The position numbers were made by a program, and so were the translations under genes. A DNA stretch of 5,169 bases from Actinomycetes bacterium (lineage in GTDB: Bacteria > Actinomycetota > Coriobacteriia > Coriobacteriales > Coriobacteriaceae), in assembly GCA_023441725.1 (NCBI GenBank), contig JAEZNV010000058.1, positions 1 through 5,169 on the forward strand, written 5' to 3'. Below, one piece after another: positions 1-5,169 of this stretch (the stretch's first letter is position 1; each line of letters opens with the position of its first letter). The notes under the pieces are model-generated. The model did not search any database, was not told the origin of the DNA, and worked only from the letters and a program-made list of their open reading frames with translations.

Positions 1-1183
1 AGTTAGGGCAGGTCGTTCCGTAATGCAGATACGCCTTGCCATCGTTCACGCTAGTCGGCCACACTGCATCGGTGTAGAGCTCGGTCGCCCGAACCTCATC
101 AGAGTTGCGCGGCAGCAGCGGAATATAGGAGGATACCCTGTCTCCGTTCTCGGTTATATATGCCCGATCGACCTCCGCGCTCGCATAGGTATAAAACGCC
201 TTACGCGCCGCAGACTCGGCCTTCATCTCGACACTCGAGCCTTGGGGCTTCTCATTTGTCAGACGCCAATGGTAGTAGTCCTTCGCGCGATCAAGGGCAA
301 CTTGAGGCTCCCACGTAACGCTCGATGAGTAATGCGGATTTTGAACACCGGAGAGATCCGTTAGGCTTTTTGCGCGCTCCCACATACACGAACAGCTGCC
401 GACCGAACCTTTATCCGATCCACCGCAATCCGCTAGCCAGGCGCGCTCTTTGGCCTTCGCCGTCTCCTCCGATGCTTTTTGCAGCTCCTCGGCCGCGCGC
501 TCCAGATCTTCCGACGCATCTTTAATGGCATCGGTCGAGATTTCGGATCCTTCGAGCGCAACAAAATCCGACTCGGATGTCCTGGGCACGGCAAGCGCCG
601 TACCGGTATAGGTCACGACGTCGGTATCCTGCGCCGATACTGCCTGCATGGCACGCGCGGCAACCAGGTACGGCAAGGCGGTCTCGATCTTTTGCAGACC
701 CTTTGCCGCGCTTTTGGCAAACTTGTTACGCGTTTTAATGATCTGGGTTCCCGTATCGATGATATCGCTGCCGACGACCTCGGCGCCCGGAATGAGAATG
801 GCAACCAAGCCGGTGCCGATCGTGGCAAACCCCGCCAGGCCCAAACTCAAAATGCTCGCATCCACCACCGTGGCGGCCGTGTGATAGGACGACACCACGT
901 TGGCGCCCGCCAGTGCACCGCTATCGGCCGCCACCTGGGTATCTCCGGCGCGCGACATGCTCCATATCGCCGCGGTCGACGAAAACAGCAGCGTAAGCAC
1001 CGCCAGAATGACAACCGCAGAGGAGAGCGTGGTATAGGCCCCGTCTTCGATAAACAAGTCGATACCGGCACGGCCCATAAAGCCGCCCCGCTTGCGGCGA
1101 GCGCCTGGTCGACGGCGAGCCGCAAACCCTTGCGTCACCCGCAGCAGGCAGCGCCTAATCCCATGCAGCAATCCATGAATCAT
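1..1183 (-). CDS. TadG-like Tad pilus protein (3' end outside window)
   Basis: An uninterrupted frame of 394 codons from ATG 1183 to the left edge with no stop, so the C-terminus is missing. A strong GGAGGGAG precedes the ATG. A very basic N-terminus (R/K-rich at 10-33) leads to EDGAYTTLSSA and a membrane segment at about 55-74. Next comes GDTQVAADSGALAGA at 80-94, which resembles the 'lQnAaDaAALAGA' signature of TadG-type (Flp pilus-assembly TadE/G-like) N-terminal domains. A second hydrophobic stretch lies at about 115-134. A charged, heptad-like helical region spans about 217-248, then cysteines at 253, 264, 266 and 392. The +5 Glu of the neighbouring pilins is absent (Leu instead), so cleavage by prepilin peptidase is not indicated. 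Likely an envelope-anchored pilus component; the TadG assignment rests on the N-terminal 100 residues and position after tadE. Confidence 0.8.
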   Translation of the reverse strand, partial: MIHGLLHGIRRCLLRVTQGFAARRRPGARRKRGGFMGRAGIDLFIEDGAYTTLSSAVVILAVLTLLFSSTAAIWSMSRAGDTQVAADSGALAGANVVSSYHTAATVVDASILSLGLAGFATIGTGLVAILIPGAEVVGSDIIDTGTQIIKTRNKFAKSAAKGLQKIETALPYLVAARAMQAVSAQDTDVVTYTGTALAVPRTSESDFVALEGSEISTDAIKDASEDLERAAEELQKASEETAKAKERAWLADCGGSDKGSVGSCSCMWERAKSLTDLSGVQNPHYSSSVTWEPQVALDRAKDYYHWRLTNEKPQGSSVEMKAESAARKAFYTYASAEVDRAYITENGDRVSSYIPLLPRNSDEVRATELYTDAVWPTSVNDGKAYLHYGTTCPN

Positions 1184-1667
1184 AATCTCCCTCCAGCCAT
1201 TCGGGACGCGATCGATACGAGACGTCGACCTTGAGCTCGACATAGCCGCCCTCACCCGCACTGCCCATGGCCCGCGCGAATGCACCGATCACGGGCAGCG
1301 GCTTAACCTCGCCGGCAACAGACACGGACGAAACGCCGCCGGCACCGGCCCGCCCTAACTCGATATCCCACGACAGCGGCCCGCCGGCATGAAAAATCGA
1401 GACGTTGGGCACCGCGGCAAGTCTGCGGCGAGTGAACTCCTTAAGGTCATCGTCGTCCTCCACCGTCGTCGTGGTCATAAGCCGCGCGGTCTCGGCGGCG
1501 GCAGACTCCATGACCGCACGCGTATAGAGCAGGCACACCGGCTGCAACGCGAGCAAGATAAGCGTCAAAAACGTCGGCAGCAAAAAGGCGGCCTCGACCG
1601 TAGACTGCGCCCGATCCTCGCACGCGATATCAATACAGAGCGATGTCCTTGGCACCCGTCGCGGCAT
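1155..1667 (-). CDS. tadE: TadE-like pseudopilin
   Basis: TadE-like envelope protein of about 170 residues (numbered from the ATG at 1667). The leader ends CEDRA; predicted prepilin cleavage is A20|Q21, mature start QSTVEAAFLLP with Glu at +5 (E25). A hydrophobic helix covers about 26-47, then the TadE-typical helical stretch AVMESAAAETARLM at 51-64, an odd TTTT-VE-DDDD run at 65-74, and a globular extracytoplasmic part ending in YRSRPEWLEGDYDSW. In the TadE family such proteins are processed by the same peptidase as Flp and act in pilus assembly or as minor subunits. The start is unresolved: ATG 1667 overlaps the upstream gene by 38 nt and has no clear ribosome site; GTG 1655 is no better. 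The frame stays open far upstream but without protein-like content. Its end overlaps the next gene by 29 nt. Confidence 0.85.
   Translation of the reverse strand: MPRRVPRTSLCIDIACEDRAQSTVEAAFLLPTFLTLILLALQPVCLLYTRAVMESAAAETARLMTTTTVEDDDDLKEFTRRRLAAVPNVSIFHAGGPLSWDIELGRAGAGGVSSVSVAGEVKPLPVIGAFARAMGSAGEGGYVELKVDVSYRSRPEWLEGDYDSWIAAWD
1187..1194 (-). promoter_or_regulatory. Ribosome binding site of the TadG-like gene
   Basis: GGAGGGAG in the end of tadE, with GGAGG 6 nt before the ATG at 1183. It supports this start over the in-frame ATG at 1078, which lacks such a site. Confidence 0.82.
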
Positions 1668-1848
1668 CGATAACCGACGACGGGGCGACGCCATGAGACG
1701 CTGCCCGCTCGACCAGTGCCGCCAAGCGCCCATCGGTGCCAGCGCGCCAAAGCCCCGCAATCGCCAGCACAATCGATAACAGCGCCACGGTGACGATGGC
1801 GTATTCGACGGTCGACTGAGCAGATTCCTCACACAGGACACCATGCAT
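1630..1848 (-). CDS. Small Flp-like (minor) pilin
   Basis: A 72-residue prepilin-like protein. A very short leader of 10 residues, MHGVLCEESA, precedes a predicted cleavage A10|Q11; the mature form begins QSTVEYA, with Glu at +5 (E15) and Tyr at +6 (Y16) exactly as in Flp pilins. A hydrophobic helix spans about 17-34, followed by a polar tail of about 38 residues, longer than in the flp product. Start at ATG 1848 is supported by a perfect AAAGGAGG 9 nt upstream, embedded in the last codons of the preceding gene, whose TGA lies one base before the ATG. It most likely is a minor pilin or TadF-like pseudopilin rather than the main subunit, because it lacks the compact Flp tail and sits next to tadE. 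A Cys at -5 in the leader is shared with the next gene. Confidence 0.82.
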   Translation of the reverse strand: MHGVLCEESAQSTVEYAIVTVALLSIVLAIAGLWRAGTDGRLAALVERAASHGVAPSSVIDAATGAKDIALY

Positions 1849-1849
1849 T

Positions 1850-2413
1850 TCACGACCCCTCCTTTGACTCCGTTGTTTGCGGAACCAGACGCACGGCACG
1901 CAGGCGGCACGAGGCATCGCCGGCATCCGCGGCAACCGTCACCATGTCGACCCAGCCTCTCCCATCGCGCACGATGGCGCCCCATACGTTGCCCTTAATA
2001 TCGAGATAGCCGCTCAGGGCGAGCTGGGCCGTGGGCACCTCACGGTAGGCGCGCAACAGGTCTGCCGCCGCCTCGGTCATCGGCCGGTCCTCGGACCATG
2101 CGAGTCGAACCGCGATCGCGTTGTCTGCAGACGGCTCCGTCGCGCTGGCGGCCCGCTCGTCGAGTGCCTGCAAAAAGGTACGAGCCGTGACGGCGGCATT
2201 CTGACCGCTCGAATCTTGCGCGCCTTCCGCTTGTGACACCGCCGCCGAACCCGATCCCAAATCGGCAGTAGCGCCTGGACGCTGCTGTCGCGCAACACCC
2301 AGCCCCCAAAGCGTCACCGCTATTGCCACGAGCAAACAGACGAGCACCAGCGGCGAACCAACAGGCCGCCTGCCTCCTACAGGCTGTTGATGCCGTCTTT
2401 GATCGCGTTCCAT
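1850..2413 (-). CDS. Unrecognised membrane-anchored protein of the Tad operon
   Basis: I do not recognise this family. From the ATG at 2413 it has 187 residues: a basic N-terminus (ERDQRRHQQPVGGRR), one hydrophobic segment at about 21-40, then an Ala/Gly/Ser/Gln-rich linker at about 41-72. A helical part at about 73-125 follows, then a likely beta-rich C-terminal part at about 128-177 (LSGYLDIKGNVWGAIV and GWVDMVTV stretches) with a lone Cys at 169. The positive N-terminus and single segment suggest an extracytoplasmic domain anchored by its N-terminus. The start is uncertain: 2413 has only a weak upstream site and overlaps flp by 37 nt, whereas a perfect AGGAGG at 2373-2378 has no usable in-frame start at normal spacing; a GTG at 2347 would give 165 residues. 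Position between two pilin genes suggests a pilus accessory or assembly role (inference only). Confidence 0.75.
   Translation of the reverse strand: MERDQRRHQQPVGGRRPVGSPLVLVCLLVAIAVTLWGLGVARQQRPGATADLGSGSAAVSQAEGAQDSSGQNAAVTARTFLQALDERAASATEPSADNAIAVRLAWSEDRPMTEAAADLLRAYREVPTAQLALSGYLDIKGNVWGAIVRDGRGWVDMVTVAADAGDASCRLRAVRLVPQTTESKEGS
1858..1865 (-). promoter_or_regulatory. Ribosome binding site of the small Flp-like pilin
   Basis: AAAGGAGG (extended by GG) lies 9 nt before the ATG at 1848, inside the last codons (Lys-Glu-Gly) of the preceding gene. It fixes the short 10-residue leader of the pilin, ruling out longer upstream readings of the same frame. Confidence 0.87.
2373..2378 (-). promoter_or_regulatory. 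AGGAGG without an obvious start codon
   Basis: A perfect AGGAGG overlaps the flp stop codon. In the frame of the downstream protein the codon at normal spacing is GTT, and the nearest in-frame GTG (2347) is about 25 nt away. It may assist re-initiation near the unrecognised gene, or may be a chance product of Gly-Gly codons. Confidence 0.4.
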
Positions 2414-2610
2414 AGTTCTTCGACTTTGCTCTTAAACGCGACGATGGCGATAATCGCGATCACTACGAGCACACCGACCAAGATGGCGTATTCGGTAGTG
2501 CCCTGCGCGTTCTCCTCCCGCAACAGCGCCTTGGCACGCTGGCGAGCGCGGATTGCCCGGCAAAATGCCCAGCTCCAAGCCTTGCCCGCAATGTCGGTCA
2601 TCGTGTTCAT
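2377..2610 (-). CDS. flp: Flp-type major pilin
   Basis: A 77-residue class III (Flp) prepilin, the likely main pilus subunit. Residues 1-35 form a basic leader ending REENA; predicted cleavage is A35|Q36, giving a mature 42-residue pilin starting QGTTEY with Glu at +5 (E40) and Tyr at +6 (Y41), the Flp hallmark. A hydrophobic helix runs from about 42 to 59, followed by a short charged tail ending GINSL. The leader is long for the family and contains an aromatic stretch AWSWAF. A strong GGGAGGA lies 5 nt upstream of the ATG at 2610; an in-frame ATG at 2601 is less well spaced. The gene sits 10 nt after tadC and its end overlaps the next gene by 37 nt. A pilin expressed at high level usually has its own promoter or stable transcript; no promoter is evident here. 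Confidence 0.93.
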   Translation of the reverse strand: MNTMTDIAGKAWSWAFCRAIRARQRAKALLREENAQGTTEYAILVGVLVVIAIIAIVAFKSKVEELWNAIKDGINSL

Positions 2611-2614
2611 GTAT

Positions 2615-2621
2615 TCCTCCC
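2615..2621 (-). promoter_or_regulatory. Ribosome binding site of flp
   Basis: GGGAGGA in the short gap after the tadC stop, GGAGG being 5 nt before the ATG at 2610. This is one of the stronger sites in the operon, fitting a highly made pilin. Confidence 0.85.
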
Positions 2622-3262
2622 TACATCATCCCGCCTGCTCCCAGCAGCGGGCCCAATATGGACAGAAGCAACGCCGGCAAGATGAGCGTGCCGGTGGGAA
2701 TCAGCAACTTGACCGGCGCGCGCTCGATCTCGCGCTCGACTGCGGCGCGATGGGCCGCACGGATCTCGCGACTTTGAGCAGCCAGCGTCTCGGCCAGCGG
2801 GGCGCCCAGCGCAAGCGCCTGCCCCACCGTGATGGCAAAGGTCTCGAGCGCCCTCACGTCCAAATCACGCGCGGCAGCCAACAGCTCGGCCTCGCGCGTC
2901 CCCACGCCCACCTGCCACGCCATGCAAGCTCGTTCAAGACGAACGGCCAGCACCGACCGACGATTGGCACAGAAAATCTCGAGCGCCGCGTCAAACGAAA
3001 GGCCGGCAGAAAGACCCAGGCGCACCACGTCGATCATCTCGGACACCTCACCGAGCGACACCCGCGCCGGGCCGCCCGCCCCAATCGCGCCCTTCATTCG
3101 CGCAGTCAGGGTATCAATCACCGAGTAGCCCGCAGCAATGACCAGTACCGCTTCACGCTTGCACGTCTCTGCAATCTTGCAAGCATCCGCACGCTCCAAA
3201 CCTGTCGCGGCAAATACACTCAGGGCACACAGACAAGCCGCGGCCCCGACCAGGGCGCTCAT
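2621..3262 (-). CDS. tadC: Tad pilus inner-membrane platform protein TadC (short form)
   Basis: A 213-residue second T2SF-type platform protein. The start at 3262 is set by the ATGA overlap with the tadB stop; the frame stays open further upstream, but that part is the antisense-free shadow of tadB and lacks protein-like features. An N-terminal hydrophobic segment covers about 2-20. The T2SF-like helical domain covers about 73-180, with the repeat pattern RLGLSAGLSFDAALEIF and later GQALALGAPLAETLAAQSREIR. A strongly hydrophobic C-terminal segment covers about 184-209. It is shorter than the roughly 300 residues usual for proteobacterial TadC, as if one N-terminal membrane/linker region were reduced, but the conserved domain is complete. 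The stop is followed 10 nt later by the flp start. Function is assigned from domain pattern plus order after tadB. Confidence 0.9.
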   Translation of the reverse strand: MSALVGAAACLCALSVFAATGLERADACKIAETCKREAVLVIAAGYSVIDTLTARMKGAIGAGGPARVSLGEVSEMIDVVRLGLSAGLSFDAALEIFCANRRSVLAVRLERACMAWQVGVGTREAELLAAARDLDVRALETFAITVGQALALGAPLAETLAAQSREIRAAHRAAVEREIERAPVKLLIPTGTLILPALLLSILGPLLGAGGMM

Positions 3263-4185
3263 AGCTCCACCCGCATAATGCGCCGGATAACTACCAGGGC
3301 AACGACGTTGAGGGCAAGTCCCAGTACCACGGCGCCCGCACCAGCCGGCGTCGCAAGACCGCGGCGAAAGTCTGCCGAAAGCAAAGCCAGCACCGCGCAC
3401 ATGCCCGCCGGCATCGCCGCGACCATGTGTGCCGACATACGCGCCTGTGACGTCTTAACGTCCAGACGGCGTTTGAGCTCAATGCGCTCACCCACCATGC
3501 TCGACGCCTCGGACAGCAAGCCGGCAAGCGGAGCCCCGGTACGCTGCGATACTTTGAGCGCCAAGGTGACAAGCGAAAGGCCGGGAGCATCGATGCGAAC
3601 GAGTAGGTCATCGAGTGCGTCGGTCGCCGAGATACCGCAATCGATTGCCGCCGCCACCCGCAAAAACTCGGTATGCACCGGCTCTTGCGCATGGGCGCCC
3701 ACAAAGCGCATACCCTGTGCCAGCGAATGCCCCGAGGCAAGCGACATGGATAACGCCGTGAATGCCTCGGGCATGGCCTCTTCTACATCATGCTGTTCGC
3801 GTCGGCGATCGAAGGTGTCACGCGCGGCGCCCACGCCAAACGGCGCCACCAGCCCCAAGACAAAGCCGATGGGCGACAACGACGTAACGGCCAGCAAAAC
3901 GCTGCCGATACCGCTCGACAGCAGCAGAAATGCCAGACGAGCCGCGTTATCCTCAATAGCAAGCCCAAGGCGATCTGCGGGGATCAGCGACGCCCACGAG
4001 CGGGCAATCTTTGTCAGCAGGTCGTTTTCCGCCAACTCACGGGGCAGCTTCTCCGCCATCGATTCGAGCGTCTGGCGCGCCAGCTCCGCCGGCGGCATCC
4101 GCGGCACACGAGGCTCTGCCCCACACGCCGTCGCGACAGAAAGCCCCGCCAAACCCCCTACGACGAGGGACATAGCAATCTCCAT
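3259..4185 (-). CDS. tadB: Tad pilus inner-membrane platform protein TadB
   Basis: A 308-residue polytopic membrane protein with a type II secretion F (GspF/T2SF) domain; with TadC it forms the platform on which TadA acts. Visible: N-terminal hydrophobic segment at about 4-20, a charged cytoplasmic stretch at 23-83, a hydrophobic pair at about 84-119, the T2SF cytoplasmic domain at about 137-250 (EAMPEAF, then LASGHSLAQGM, then SQRTGAPLAGLL), and C-terminal membrane segments at about 253-269 and 281-301. Length is typical for TadB. The ATG at 4185 is chosen because an excellent AGGAGGTGG lies just upstream; the ATG at 4173 is in frame but poorly spaced. It overlaps the end of tadA by 28 nt and ends in an ATGA overlap with tadC, so the three are probably translationally coupled. 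Confidence 0.94.
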   Translation of the reverse strand: MEIAMSLVVGGLAGLSVATACGAEPRVPRMPPAELARQTLESMAEKLPRELAENDLLTKIARSWASLIPADRLGLAIEDNAARLAFLLLSSGIGSVLLAVTSLSPIGFVLGLVAPFGVGAARDTFDRRREQHDVEEAMPEAFTALSMSLASGHSLAQGMRFVGAHAQEPVHTEFLRVAAAIDCGISATDALDDLLVRIDAPGLSLVTLALKVSQRTGAPLAGLLSEASSMVGERIELKRRLDVKTSQARMSAHMVAAMPAGMCAVLALLSADFRRGLATPAGAGAVVLGLALNVVALVVIRRIMRVEL

Positions 4186-5169
4186 TCGTCCACCTCCTCT
4201 TGCGTGAGCGTTCCCGACCGCAAGCCCTCCGCAATAAACGGCGGCTCGCGGTCGAGCGTCCAGGTGCGTTCGGCGGCATCGAACGTCACGTAGCGTTCGA
4301 GCTCAACACCGCCCGACGCGCCGCGGTGAACCCCCGAATATGAGGCCACAAAGCGCCTGCCATCTGCATGACGCTCGGACATCACGATGCCGTCGAGCGC
4401 CATGGCGATCTGCTCTTCGATAAGCTCACTCGGCAAATCGATGCCGTAGCGCGCAAGCAGCGTCAGGCGAACCACGGTCTCCTGCTCGGTGCCCGCATGG
4501 AGCGTGGTGAGCGAGCCGTCGTGGCCCGTGTTCATGGCCTGCAGCATGTCGCAGCACTCGGCACCGCGCACCTCGCCCACGACGATGCGATCGGGGCGCA
4601 TACGCAGAGCATTGGTCACCAGGTCGCGAATCGTCACCGCACCCTCGCCCTCGATTGACGCCTCACGCGCCTCCAGACGGACAACGTGTGGGTGATGTGC
4701 AAACTTGAGCTCGGCGGAATCCTCGATCGTCACGATGCGCGCGCCGGTGGAAATCTCGCACGACAGCGCGTTGAGCAGCGTGGTCTTTCCCGACCCCGTG
4801 CCCCCCGCAACCGCCAAGTCCTGCCGCAACGCCACCGCGCACGACAGCAGCTGCGCATACCAAAGCGGCAGTGACCCCAACCCCACAAGCTCGTCCAACG
4901 AACAGATACGGTCCGAGAACTTACGGATGGTGAGGATTGGCCCGTCGATCGCCACGGGTGGAATCACCGCGTTGACGCGATAGCCCGTCTTGAGGCGGGC
5001 GTTGACGATGGGGCTACGCTCGTCGATACGACGGCCAAGCGGCGAGATGATACGGTCGATGAGCACACGGATCTGCTCGTCGTCCTCAAACGCGTGCTCG
5101 ATGGGATACAAAACGCCACTGCGCTCAAAAAAGGCAGAGCGACAGCCGTTGATCATGATTTCGGTAACG
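4158..5169 (-). CDS. tadA: Tad pilus assembly ATPase TadA/CpaF (5' end outside window)
   Basis: Cytoplasmic secretion ATPase of the type II/IV (VirB11/PilB-like) family that powers Flp pilus assembly. 336 residues are visible; the frame is open to the right edge with V-T-E-I before the Met at 5156, matching the conserved N-terminal 'tEIMiNGp' segment of CpaF/TadA. That Met is therefore internal and roughly 80-110 N-terminal residues are missing, given the family's usual 400-450. Counting from the Met at 5156: Walker A GGTGSGKT at 118-125, Asp box VTIED around 142-146, Walker B region RPDRIVVGE ending at E195, His box [10 protein letters not shown] at 211-220. All catalytic elements look intact. 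It reads into tadB, whose start lies inside its last 28 nt. TadA rather than a retraction ATPase is supported by the adjoining tadB and tadC. The family call is secure; the true start cannot be seen. Confidence 0.96.
   Translation of the reverse strand, partial: VTEIMINGCRSAFFERSGVLYPIEHAFEDDEQIRVLIDRIISPLGRRIDERSPIVNARLKTGYRVNAVIPPVAIDGPILTIRKFSDRICSLDELVGLGSLPLWYAQLLSCAVALRQDLAVAGGTGSGKTTLLNALSCEISTGARIVTIEDSAELKFAHHPHVVRLEAREASIEGEGAVTIRDLVTNALRMRPDRIVVGEVRGAECCDMLQAMNTGHDGSLTTLHAGTEQETVVRLTLLARYGIDLPSELIEEQIAMALDGIVMSERHADGRRFVASYSGVHRGASGGVELERYVTFDAAERTWTLDREPPFIAEGLRSGTLTQEEVDEWRLLCPSS
4190..4198 (-). promoter_or_regulatory. Ribosome binding site of tadB inside tadA
   Basis: AGGAGGTGG, close to a perfect anti-Shine-Dalgarno complement, lies about 7 nt before the ATG at 4185 and within the last codons of tadA (encoding EEVD). 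It decides the tadB start over the in-frame ATG at 4173. Confidence 0.85.

Larger units (their letters stand above)
1..5169 (-). other. Tad pilus operon segment
   Basis: Eight genes in one direction: tadA, tadB, tadC, flp, an unknown gene, a small pilin gene, tadE and a tadG-like gene. Junctions in transcription order: 28-nt overlap, 4-nt overlap, 10-nt gap, about 37-nt overlap, 1-nt gap, about 38-nt overlap, 29-nt overlap. No spacing suits an internal promoter or terminator, so a single transcript starting right of the window and ending left of it is inferred. There is no gene-free stretch longer than 10 nt. Confidence 0.88.

Noticed and set aside
613..1125. Minus-strand short frames at 613-828 and 847-1125
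   Set aside because: They are out of frame with the continuous 394-codon TadG-like reading and give Arg/Pro/Trp-rich translations without domains.
479..1234. Plus-strand open frame of 251 codons opposite the TadG-like gene
   Set aside because: The product is Arg/Gly/His-rich low-complexity sequence with no recognisable motif, opposite a frame with clear membrane segments and a TadG-like signature.
1668..1985. Upstream extension of the tadE frame to 1985
   Set aside because: The added N-terminus overlaps the small pilin gene and its ribosome site and is Arg/Trp/Cys-rich with no homology-like pattern; the pilin leader motif sits far inside it.
3263..3400. Upstream extension of tadC to 3400
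   Set aside because: It lies over the conserved C-terminal membrane part of tadB and is less likely than the classic ATGA overlap start at 3262.
2387..4207. Plus-strand open frame of 606 codons antisense to tadB, tadC and flp
   Set aside because: It is antisense to three well-supported genes, its translation is rich in Arg, Ser and Ala without domain pattern, and it has no ribosome site. It is a typical shadow frame in GC-rich DNA.
1..5169. CRISPR array, tRNA, rRNA, insertion sequence or phage genes
   Set aside because: No spaced direct repeats, no RNA-gene-like sequence and no transposase or integrase motifs; almost every base is accounted for by the eight pilus genes.

Overview
The window is a stretch of one tightly packed minus-strand operon for a Tad (tight adherence, Flp-type) pilus, a subclass of the type IV pilus / type II secretion family. 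It is read here from right to left. The DNA is GC-rich (about 60% by eye) and strong Shine-Dalgarno sites precede several genes. A short TadC and TadE/Flp-like small pilins suggest a monoderm actinobacterium. A gut Coriobacteriia such as Collinsella or Olsenella is my best guess, but this is an inference from gene style, not a match I could test.

Layout, in transcription order: tadA/cpaF ATPase (4158-5169, its 5' end lies outside the window); tadB (3259-4185) and tadC (2621-3262), the two inner-membrane platform proteins; flp, the major pilin (2377-2610); an unrecognised membrane-anchored protein of up to 187 residues (1850-2413); a second small Flp-like pilin (1630-1848); a TadE-like pseudopilin (about 1155-1667); and a TadG-like membrane protein (1-1183) that stays open for 394 codons and runs off the left edge. 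Neighbouring genes overlap by 4 to 38 nt or are separated by 1 to 10 nt. I see no intergenic space for a promoter or terminator and nothing credible on the plus strand.

How it works together: TadA hydrolyses ATP at the cytoplasmic face of the TadB/TadC platform and drives assembly of Flp subunits. Flp, the small Flp-like protein and TadE all carry an A|Q-x-T-x-E class III prepilin site, so a TadV/CpaA-type prepilin peptidase encoded elsewhere is expected to process all three. TadE and the TadG-like protein probably form minor or tip-associated pilus parts or anchor the pilus in the envelope. No secretin, RcpC/CpaB, TadZ or peptidase gene is visible here; upstream genes are expected to the right of the window.

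The least ordinary parts are the left-hand third (the TadG-like protein with a second hydrophobic segment, a helical charged region and a cysteine cluster) and the unrecognised protein placed between two pilin genes. I do not see evidence for a wholly new system; this is a variant of a known one with poorly characterised accessory subunits.
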